In this document: positions 58,365 through 64,000 of the stretch, one piece after another
Position numbering within the stretch: the first letter of the stretch is position 1
Layout of the letters: the number at the start of each line of letters is the position of its first letter
Source: Spirillospora albida
GTDB lineage: Bacteria; Actinomycetota; Actinomycetes; Streptosporangiales; Streptosporangiaceae
Reading direction: 5' to 3'
Assembly (NCBI RefSeq): GCF_000718255.1
Contig: NZ_JOFJ01000001.1
Coordinates: forward strand, 1 to 64,000
Length of the DNA stretch: 64,000 nucleotides
Translations under genes and position numbers: made by a program
The notes under the pieces: model-generated
The model's input: only the letters and a program-made list of their open reading frames with translations
Told to the model about the DNA's origin: nothing
The model's database searches: none

Positions 58365-59513
58365 ATGCGCACCCAGGTCTGTGAAACGCTCGGCATCGAC
58401 GTCCCGCTTTTCGCCTTCAGTCACTGCCGCGACGTCGTCGCGGCAGTGACGAACGCGGGCGGACTCGGCGTTCTGGGAGCCGTCGCGTACAGCCCCGAGC
58501 GCCTCGAAGAGGAGCTTCGCTGGATCGACGAGCACGTCGGCGGCCGCCCCTACGGCGTCGACGTCCTCGTCCCCGCGAAGATCGACGAGTCGGCGAAGCG
58601 GGCCGCCGCCGGGAAGGGCGGCATGGACACGATGCTCGCGGCCGTACCCGAGCAGCACTGGAAGTTCCTCGCCGACCTCTTCGCCAAGTACGACGTCCCG
58701 GCGCCCGACTTCGACAAGGCCAAGCACTCCGCGGGGCGCGGCGGGACGGGCGTCACACAGCAGGGCGCGAACGATCTCATCGACGTGTCGCTCTCCCACC
58801 CGATCCGCCTGATCGCGAGCGCGCTCGGCACTCCCCCGCCCGTCATGGTCGAGAAGGCGAAGGCGGCGGGCATCCCGGTCGCCGCCCTCGTGGGCACGGC
58901 GGAGCACGCCCGCCGCCAGGTCGCCGCCGGCGTGGACCTGATCGTCGCCCAGGGCGGCGAGGCGGGAGGCCACACGGGCGAGATCTCGACGATGGTCCTG
59001 GTCCCGGAGGTCGTGGACGTGGTCGCCCCCGTTCCCGTCCTGGCCGCCGGCGGCATCGCGACCGGCCGCCAGATGGCCGCGGCGATGGCGCTGGGCGCGT
59101 CCGGCGTCTGGTGCGGCTCCGTCTGGCTCACCACGGAGGAGGCCGAGACGCCGCCCGCGGTCAAGGCGAAGATGCTGGCCGCCACGTCCCGTGACACGAT
59201 CCGCTCCCGCTCCCGCACCGGCAAGCCCGCCCGCCAGCTCAAGTCTGCCTGGACGGACGAGTGGGAAGGCCCGGACAGCCCCGGCGCCCTCGGCATGCCC
59301 CTCCAGATGATCGTCGCCGAGGGCGCCATGCGCCAGATCAACAAGCTCTCCGAGAGCGGCAACCCGGGTGCCCGCGAGCTGGCGAACTACTTCGTCGGCC
59401 AGTGCGTCGGCCTCATGAAGACGGTCAAGCCGGCCCGCCAGGTCGTCTACGACATGCTGGAAGAGTTCGCCGACGCCGTCGAACGCCTCAACAAGATCAC
59501 CTCGGCGGACTGA
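58365..59513 (+). CDS. Nitronate monooxygenase-family FMN protein
   Basis: A 382-residue TIM-barrel flavoprotein of the 2-nitropropane dioxygenase/NMO family. Landmarks are TNAGGLGVLGAVAYSPERLE (about residues 28-47), QGGEAGGHTGEISTMVLVPE with the conserved His (about 207), and VLAAGGIATGRQMAAAMALG, the FMN-phosphate loop. The C-terminal region (ALGMPLQMIVAEGAMRQINK) is of the longer actinobacterial subfamily, whose members are often annotated as acyl-CoA-linked enoyl-reductase-like oxidoreductases. It follows the thiolase/DUF35 fusion by 24 bp in the same direction, suggesting an acyl-CoA-linked role. Confidence 0.85.
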   Translation: MRTQVCETLGIDVPLFAFSHCRDVVAAVTNAGGLGVLGAVAYSPERLEEELRWIDEHVGGRPYGVDVLVPAKIDESAKRAAAGKGGMDTMLAAVPEQHWKFLADLFAKYDVPAPDFDKAKHSAGRGGTGVTQQGANDLIDVSLSHPIRLIASALGTPPPVMVEKAKAAGIPVAALVGTAEHARRQVAAGVDLIVAQGGEAGGHTGEISTMVLVPEVVDVVAPVPVLAAGGIATGRQMAAAMALGASGVWCGSVWLTTEEAETPPAVKAKMLAATSRDTIRSRSRTGKPARQLKSAWTDEWEGPDSPGALGMPLQMIVAEGAMRQINKLSESGNPGARELANYFVGQCVGLMKTVKPARQVVYDMLEEFADAVERLNKITSAD

Positions 59514-59913
59514 CACCCGGCGGCGGCCCGGCGAACCGCATCCAGACGGTCGTCCCATCACCGCTCGCCCTGGCCTCCCACGCCAGGGCGAGCGCGTCGA
59601 TGATCCGCAGGCCCCGCCCGTCCTCCGCGAGTGGGTCGTCACGCATCACAGGTCGCGCCCCGTCCGCCCCGTCATCGAGCACTTCGACGACGATGTCCGA
59701 AGCGTCCACAGTGACCGTGACGGTCACCTGCCCGCCCTTTCCGGACTTCGTGTGCTCGATCGCATTCGTGAGTGCCTCTGTCACACACGTCTGCACATCA
59801 TCCAGCGATGGATGCCGCTCCCCCAGCACGTCCCGGATGAATAGCCGCGCATACCGGGCCGACCGCTCCGCACCGGGCAGCGTGAGCGACGCGATGATCT
59901 CACTGAGAGCCAT
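59497..59913 (-). CDS. HATPase_c domain protein (anti-sigma-factor/RsbW-like)
   Basis: A 138-residue GHKL ATPase domain. The N box is VTEALTNAIEHTKSG (about residues 48-62), the G1 box VEVLDDGADGARP, and the G2 region EDGRGLRIIDALAL. Small proteins of this kind act as anti-sigma factors or serine kinases of anti-anti-sigma factors, but no partner gene is adjacent. The ATG at 59913 is preferred to 59943 because GGAAGGG precedes it. It converges with the NMO gene, overlapping by 17 bp, and is divergent from the second XRE/DUF5753 gene. Confidence 0.85.
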   Translation of the reverse strand: MALSEIIASLTLPGAERSARYARLFIRDVLGERHPSLDDVQTCVTEALTNAIEHTKSGKGGQVTVTVTVDASDIVVEVLDDGADGARPVMRDDPLAEDGRGLRIIDALALAWEARASGDGTTVWMRFAGPPPGVSPPR

Positions 59914-60007
59914 GGGGTCCCTTCCTGTCGCCCCAAGGCTCATAGCTCAGTGCCACCGCGGCCATACGATCCGTGGTCCCAGAAACGACCCCTCAGGAAA
60001 ATTTGAT

Positions 60008-60033
60008 CGATCATGAGTTTCCCGGCGATCATG
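60008..60033 (+). promoter_or_regulatory. CGATCATG direct repeats upstream of the second XRE gene
   Basis: CGATCATG occurs at 60008-60015 and 60026-60033, 18 bp apart, 25-50 bp before the XRE start. The spacing would put both sites on nearly the same face of the helix. They are candidate operator half-sites for the HTH protein or for the divergent HATPase gene. Confidence 0.4.
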
Positions 60034-60057
60034 CGCGGAGCGTGACAGCCTGATCGC

Positions 60058-60912
60058 ATGACGGAAGCTCCCCGATCGACCGTCCGCCTCCGCAAGATCG
60101 GCCGTGAGCTGCGCCGACTCCGCGAGGAATCCGGCTACACGCTCGTCACCGCCGGTCGCCACCTCGAGCGCTCCGCGTCATCCCTCAGCAAGATCGAGAC
60201 CGGCGCCCAATGGCTCCGCCTACGCGACCTCACCCACATCCTGGACGTCTACGAAGCGCCTCCGGACCTCCGAGCCGCCCTCACGACCCTCGCAGAGCAA
60301 GACCGCCAACCCGGCTGGTGGGACGCCTACCGCGACCTCGTCTCGCCAGAAGCTCTAGATCATGCTTCCCTGGAATGGTCGAGCACCCATAAAGTCAATG
60401 CCGAGACGACCTTCGTTCCCGGGCTACTTCAAACCGAGGATTACGCTAGAGCACTTCAGCAGAATCGCCTCCCTCATTCGCCACTAAGGAAGCTGGACCA
60501 CTTCGTCGATTTCCGTCTGGCCCGGCAACAGGTCCTGAGCAGAGAGGATCCGGTGCACCTAGATGTATTGCTTGACGAGGCCGCCCTTCGGCGCATTCGC
60601 GGCGGACGCCAGGTGATGCGCAGCCAGTTGCGCAGGCTTCTCCTTGAATCCGAGCAGAACCACGTGCACCTGCAGGTCCTCCCATTCGCTGCCGACCCGG
60701 GAAACGCCTACCCCGGTCAGTTCGAGATTATGGATATCGGCACTCCACCCATCCTCAGCGTAGCTCTGACCGACCACATCACGAGGCGCACGACACATGA
60801 AGATCACGACGTGATTAGCAAATGTCGCAGCCTGTACAGCGAGGCAAGGACCATCGCCCTACCAGAACCTGATTCACGCGACCTCGTCCACGGGATACTG
60901 TCAGGGCTATGA
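60058..60912 (+). CDS. XRE-family regulator with DUF5753 (second copy)
   Basis: A 284-residue regulator. HTH: KIGRELRRLREESGYTLVTA, then GRHLERSASSLSKIETGAQW (residues about 10-55). DUF5753: HKVNAETTFVPGLLQTEDYA, DFRLARQQVLSREDPVHLDV and LDEAALRRIRGGRQVM, then HLQVLPFAADPGNAYPGQFE. It is the paralogue of the gene at 2500. Codon use in the second half is less GC-biased than in most of the window, which suggests partly foreign origin. It overlaps the DUF397 gene by 4 bp, tighter than the first pair. Confidence 0.9.
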   Translation: MTEAPRSTVRLRKIGRELRRLREESGYTLVTAGRHLERSASSLSKIETGAQWLRLRDLTHILDVYEAPPDLRAALTTLAEQDRQPGWWDAYRDLVSPEALDHASLEWSSTHKVNAETTFVPGLLQTEDYARALQQNRLPHSPLRKLDHFVDFRLARQQVLSREDPVHLDVLLDEAALRRIRGGRQVMRSQLRRLLLESEQNHVHLQVLPFAADPGNAYPGQFEIMDIGTPPILSVALTDHITRRTTHEDHDVISKCRSLYSEARTIALPEPDSRDLVHGILSGL

Positions 60913-61157
60913 CAGAGAATCCTGCCGTCCGTTGGCGCAAGAGCAGCCACAGCAACTCTGACATCGAAGAATGCGTTGAGGTAGCCCAGGCACAGCAGGT
61001 CGTGGCCGTCCGAGATTCAAAGGACCCTGACGGCCCAGTCCTGACCTTTGCCCCGCACGCTTGGACGGCCCTGATCTGCGCCATCAAGACACCGGACGCA
61101 TCACTTGCGTCCAGCACTGCCACTCGGCTCCGACCCACACCGGGACGTGGCCACTAG
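60909..61157 (+). CDS. DUF397 domain protein (second copy)
   Basis: An 82-residue protein with the DUF397 pattern: VRWRKSSHSNSDIEECVEVA, VVAVRDSKDPDGPVLTFAPH and AWTALICAIKTPD. It is coupled to the XRE/DUF5753 gene (ATGA). The tail after residue 62 (SLASSTATRLRPTPGRGH) is longer than usual and low in complexity. It ends 66 bp before the first CRISPR repeat. Confidence 0.88.
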   Translation: MTENPAVRWRKSSHSNSDIEECVEVAQAQQVVAVRDSKDPDGPVLTFAPHAWTALICAIKTPDASLASSTATRLRPTPGRGH

Positions 61158-61223
61158 CCGCTCCGTCATGTCATGGAGTTACAGCCGCCTCCTGCGCAAC
61201 GAGCTGGGCGGGCTCGTGGTCGT

Positions 61224-61677
61224 TGCACCATCCCCGCGTGCGCGGGGAGCACGCGACACAGTCAATGCGCGGTGACCCGGAAGTGGGACCATCCCCCGCG
61301 TGCGCGGGGAGCACGGTGGCATGGGCCTGACCGCGGATGTCGGTTGGGGACCATCCGCGCGTGCGCGGGGAGCACTCGTTCGGGTCGGACTGGCGGACGG
61401 ACTGGGCGGGACCATCCCCGCGTGCGCGGGAGCACGCGGGCTGCGCGCGCTTCCTCGGGCGATGAGAGGGGCCGTCCCCGCGTGCGCGGGGAGCACCTGG
61501 CGCCGCCGTGGCTGATCGGCGGGGCGCTGGGGCCATCCCCCGTGCGCGGGGAGCACCCGGTCGCGCCGTCCATGGGCATGATGCTGGAGGGGCCATCCCC
61601 CGTGCGCGGGGAGCACGCCGGGACGGCGCCGGGCCGGTCGGTGGTGCCGGGGGCCATCCCCCGTGCGCGGGGAGCAC
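61224..61677 (-). CRISPR. CRISPR array 1, type I-E-like, decayed (8 repeats, 7 spacers)
   Basis: Repeats start at 61224, 61285, 61347, 61408, 61468, 61529, 61589 and 61650. On the minus strand the intact consensus reads GTGCTCCCCGCGCAC then GCGGGGATGGTCCC, as in I-E repeats with a 5' handle at the 3' end. Nearly all repeats are mutated: 30 nt (61285, extra C), 28 nt (61408, and the three at 61529, 61589, 61650). Spacers are 32 nt except the last (33). The three right-most repeats are identical to one another and carry a deletion, so the leader end is probably on the right. No cas genes are adjacent. Confidence 0.95.
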
Positions 61678-62047
61678 TCTCGCTGACCTGCGACGTTATC
61701 GCCACGGAGGGCTGTATTGAGGCACTTTTGAAAGCTGGACATTTTGGACTCTCTGTCGAGGTCCACCGTCCAGCGGTCGGTCCACCCGCCTGCTGCCCTT
61801 CTAACACCCTGGGCATCCGCTCTAGCGAGCACCCTTCTATCACTCTGATCCCAAGGAAACGTTCCGAATACAGATTCGGGAAGGTGTCCACCCCTGGCCA
61901 CTTGAGGATCTTGTGAACCACATCGGGGCTGACCTCGACAAAAGGCAGCCTGGAAGGGCGTTGGCATGCTGCAGCGAGCCCTGCGCTACTCGGACTAGCC
62001 AACCCAGCCCCCCGTCCGGCGGGTACCATCCTGAGGAAGGAAGCAAC
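61678..62047. other. Region right of array 1: candidate leader plus an unassigned frame
   Basis: The first about 80 bp (61678-61760) are AT-richer and lie on the leader side of array 1; on the minus strand they read toward the first repeat. Further right a minus-strand frame (to 62029) encodes LPFVEVSPDVVHKILKWPGV, then DTFPNLYSERFLGIRVIEGC and SLERMPRVLEGQQ before running into the array. It reads like a protein but has no good start signal or known family, so it may be a gene relic. 62048 onward is the upstream region of the small membrane-protein gene. Confidence 0.4.
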
Positions 62048-62079
62048 GTGGTAGGGGTAAGCCTTACCCGTTCACCAAA
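62048..62079 (+). promoter_or_regulatory. Sequence resembling the mini-array spacer, upstream of the small TM gene
   Basis: The 32 nt from 62048 match the mini-array spacer (62415-62446) at all of the first 10 positions, at 17 of the first 19 and at 21 of 32 overall. The three bases before it are AAC; the best-known I-E PAM in this position is AAG. It lies 24 bp before the ATG at 62103 and contains the palindrome GGGTAAGCCTTACCC. It is a candidate site for crRNA-guided Cascade binding and repression. Confidence 0.55.
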
Positions 62080-62102
62080 GACATCACTCTGGAGATGATC
62101 GC

Positions 62103-62291
62103 ATGCACCAACCACCCGGTCCCGTCCTCGATCTGCGGGCGTTTCTCCTTCTGCTCTTCGCTGTCATCGTGGGCGTCGCATCTCAGGTGCTGACCTTCCT
62201 GTCCACGGCAGACCTTCCTCACTCTGCGCTAGTGGGCGCGGCGATGGGTGCAGGAGCTCTTGCTTGGGGTCGCTCGCTTCTTGCTCCCTGA
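62103..62291 (+). CDS. Small two-TM membrane protein, candidate CRISPR-regulated toxin
   Basis: A 62-residue protein with two hydrophobic segments: FLLLLFAVIVGVASQVLTFL (about residues 14-33) and ALVGAAMGAGALAWGRSLLA (about 42-61), after a short Pro-rich start. GGAG lies 8 nt before the ATG. Codon use is less GC-biased than in core genes of the window. The upstream region contains a 10-nt seed match (17 of 19) to the spacer of the mini-array that begins 94 bp after its stop. Small hydrophobic proteins are common bacterial toxins, but toxicity is not shown by sequence. It could also be an ordinary membrane peptide. Confidence 0.5.
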   Translation: MHQPPGPVLDLRAFLLLLFAVIVGVASQVLTFLSTADLPHSALVGAAMGAGALAWGRSLLAP

Positions 62292-62385
62292 GACGTTGAG
62301 CAAGCCAAATCAGCCTGGGGTCCAGGCCCGTGAGCAGCCTAGGGTGAAGCGTCAACTGGGGCGGTAGCCTACGATCGCAACTGCC

Positions 62386-62475
62386 TTGCTCCCCGCGCAC
62401 GCAGGGATGAGCCCGTGGTAGGGGCTAGCCTTAGGTCATTTTAAAACTGCTCCCCGCGCACGCGGGGCTGGCGGC
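62386..62475 (+). CRISPR. Degenerate mini-CRISPR (two repeats, one 32-nt spacer), opposite orientation
   Basis: Repeat A (62386-62414) differs from the array consensus at 4 of 29 positions and repeat B (62447-62475) at 5, mostly at its 3' end (last 4 of which would follow the Cas6 cut). The spacer (62415-62446) is exactly 32 nt, as in I-E. The unit reads on the plus strand, whereas both flanking arrays read on the minus strand. Repeat A would give a handle of ATGAGCCC instead of ATGGTCCC, and the repeat-B stem CCCCGC/GCGGGG is intact. This is the form expected of a crRNA-like regulatory RNA. Confidence 0.75.
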
Positions 62476-62497
62476 CGGATTCGACCGTCGTTCATGA

Positions 62498-62526
62498 GCG
62501 GAGTGGCCTACAGCAGGCCACTCCGC
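62498..62526 (+). terminator. 12-bp perfect hairpin after the mini-array
   Basis: GCGGAGTGGCCT (62498-62509) pairs with AGGCCACTCCGC (62515-62526) around a 5-nt loop. It begins 23 nt after repeat B and can end a plus-strand mini-array transcript. It may also stop minus-strand read-through from array 2. No T tract follows on either strand. Confidence 0.65.
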
Positions 62527-62671
62527 TGTATTGCACATCAGTCCAACTGCCGTCAATCGCCCATCGATTATGTCTTGGTAGTCTTGATTGTGTGCATTCG
62601 ACCTTTCGAATTGATTAGCACTGGCGTGCGCGAGGAACACTCGCACACCAAGATCATCACCTGTCCATGCG

Positions 62672-64000
62672 GCGACCATGCCCGCGTACGCGGGGAGCAG
62701 ATGCCGGTCGCGCATCCGGCCGTCCGGGGGTGGGGACCATCCCCGCGTGCGCGGGGAGCACCGTTCATTGACTCGCCCCCGCCGTATTGTCCTGGGACCA
62801 TCCCCGCGTGCGCGGGGAGCACGACGGCACGGGCGGGCGCGGCCTGAAGGTGCTGGGACCATCCCCGCGTGCGCGGGGAGCACTTGATCAGCCGGTCCGG
62901 GGGGATGCCGTAGGCGGGACCATCCCCGCGTGCGCGGGGAGCACCCGCAATGTGAGGGTGCGGCCCACAAGTGGGAGGGACCATCCCCGCGTGCGCGGGG
63001 AGCACAGCGCCACCCGCGACGCCGTCATGGACGGCACGGGACCATCCCCGCGTGCGCGGGGAGCACAGCGCCACCCGCGACGCCGTCATGGACGGCACGG
63101 GACCATCCCCGCGTGCGCGGGGAGCACGGTGACGGTCATGAGGGGTCTCCCGTCTCGCTGGGACCATCCCCGCGTGCGCGGGGAGCACGCCTTCGCGCAG
63201 TCCTCGGCCTTAGCTCTGGCGGGACCATCCCCGCGTGCGCGGGGAGCACGATCACCCGGCGGGCGCCGGTCTCGCGTTGCTGGGACCATCCCCGCGTGCG
63301 CGGGGAGCACCGACTTCCTTCCTCTTCGTGGATTCGTGGTCGGGGACCATCCCCGCGTGCGCGGGGAGCACAGTCGGTCTAGTTCACGCAGGGCGGCGGT
63401 GAGGGGACCATCCCCGCGTGCGCGGGGAGCACCACATGGCGCCGGTGAACCTGGCGAGCATCTTGGGACCATCCCCGCGTGCGCGGGGAGCACCCGTACG
63501 TCAACCCCAGCTGGTTCAGGGCGGCGGGACCATCCCCGCGTGCGCGGGGAGCACGGGGTCGCGTGGGTGGCGCTGCTCACGGTCCTGGGACCATCCCCGC
63601 GTGCGCGGGGAGCACGATGGCCTCGCGCGGCTCGGGCTCGGCGTGCGGGGACCATCCCCGCGTGCGCGGGGAGCACACGTTCTCGGCCGGCTCGGAGGTG
63701 ATGTTGAAGGGACCATCCCCGCGTGCGCGGGGAGCACTTCCCGCTGAAGTTCACCGCGGGGTCGCCCGGGGGACCATCCCCGCGTGCGCGGGGAGCACAT
63801 GCCCACGATCAGGGACGCCTTCCGGCGGGCGGGACCATCCCCGCGTGCGCGGGGAGCACTCGGGGTGGGTGAGGACGAGGTCGCGGACGCTGGGACCATC
63901 CCCGCGTGCGCGGGGAGCACATCGACCTCGACCTCGGTTCGCTGGAATTTGAGGGACCATCCCCGCGTGCGCGGGGAGCACTTCGACCTCACCGAGGCGC
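62672..64000 (-). CRISPR. CRISPR array 2, type I-E-like (22 repeats seen, continues past the window)
   Basis: Repeats begin at 62672 and every 61 bp to 63953: 29-nt repeats and 32-nt spacers. All but the first are identical by eye; on the minus strand they read GTGCTCCCCGCGCAC then GCGGGGATGGTCCC. The repeat at 62672 differs at four positions, as expected of the terminal, leader-distal repeat. Crispr RNA should thus be read on the minus strand, with the leader and probably cas genes beyond 64000. Spacers 6 and 7 (63006-63037 and 63067-63098) are identical. Confidence 0.98.

Noticed and set aside
61171..63992. Long overlapping open frames across the CRISPR arrays on both strands, with repeated RARG/PRVRGEH/CSPRTRGW motifs
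   Set aside because: They are translations of the 29-nt repeats; a 61-bp period keeps cycling frames open. No independent start signals or protein features.

Overview
The window comes from a high-GC actinobacterium, most likely a Streptosporangiales/Thermomonosporaceae-type or Streptomyces-like actinomycete. The genus is an inference. The support is strongly GC-biased third codon positions, two Lsr2 proteins, two DUF5753/DUF397 regulator pairs, a GTP-type PEP carboxykinase, a QcrB-type cytochrome b and many GTGA/ATGA-coupled operons. No plasmid or phage backbone genes are seen. The right-hand 3 kb is a CRISPR island; the rest is chromosomal core and accessory DNA.

Layout. 1-2.2 kb (minus): start of an acyl-CoA dehydrogenase, a tRNA-Gly(UCC), an LPFR-type microprotein, a PrmC-like methyltransferase and a nucleotide-cyclase-like protein. 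2.5-6.4 kb (plus): XRE/DUF5753 regulator, DUF397 partner, Cys-rich pentapeptide-repeat protein, a small anchored protein and a PrsW-type membrane protease. 6.5-13 kb: a stand-alone cytochrome b facing cytochrome c oxidase subunit I, a Ppx/GppA phosphatase, a zinc alcohol dehydrogenase and a SnoaL-like protein. 13.4-17.6 kb: tandem lsr2 genes, tandem CNNM/CBS proteins, and an HTH/Clp-N pair behind two palindromes. 17.6-28.3 kb: nitrilase, Ski2-like helicase, gnd, a beta-phosphoglucomutase/GH65 phosphorylase pair, soxR and pckG. 28.5-31.5 kb: a molybdate transport operon (regulator-modA-modB-modC).

32.8-44.5 kb is the conserved actinobacterial block pyrG-nudix-xerD-parA-(SecDF-head protein)-scpA-scpB-rluB-aroH-tyrA-cmk-der, all on the minus strand. 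It is interrupted by a compact IS200/IS605 element immediately upstream of scpA. 44.6-47.5 kb: a repeat-rich coiled-coil protein and a proline iminopeptidase. 47.9-54.3 kb is a complete compatible-solute locus: ectABCD makes ectoine and hydroxyectoine, and ehuBCDA imports them. 54.3-59.9 kb: TetR, an HD hydrolase, a GlxA-like regulator, a thiolase/DUF35 fusion, a nitronate monooxygenase-like protein and a HATPase. 60.0-61.2 kb: the second DUF5753/DUF397 pair.

The most interesting part is 61.2-64.0 kb. Two type I-E-like CRISPR arrays read on the minus strand: one decayed (8 repeats) and one near-perfect (22 repeats, running off the end). Between them lies a degenerate two-repeat mini-array in the opposite orientation, with a spacer of exactly 32 nt. 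The first 10 nt of that spacer, and 17 of its first 19, match the upstream region of a tiny two-TM membrane-protein gene about 340 bp away. This arrangement resembles CRISPR-regulated toxin/crRNA-like antitoxin (CreTA-type) loci and is the lead hypothesis of this report. No cas genes are in the window; they would be expected beyond position 64000.
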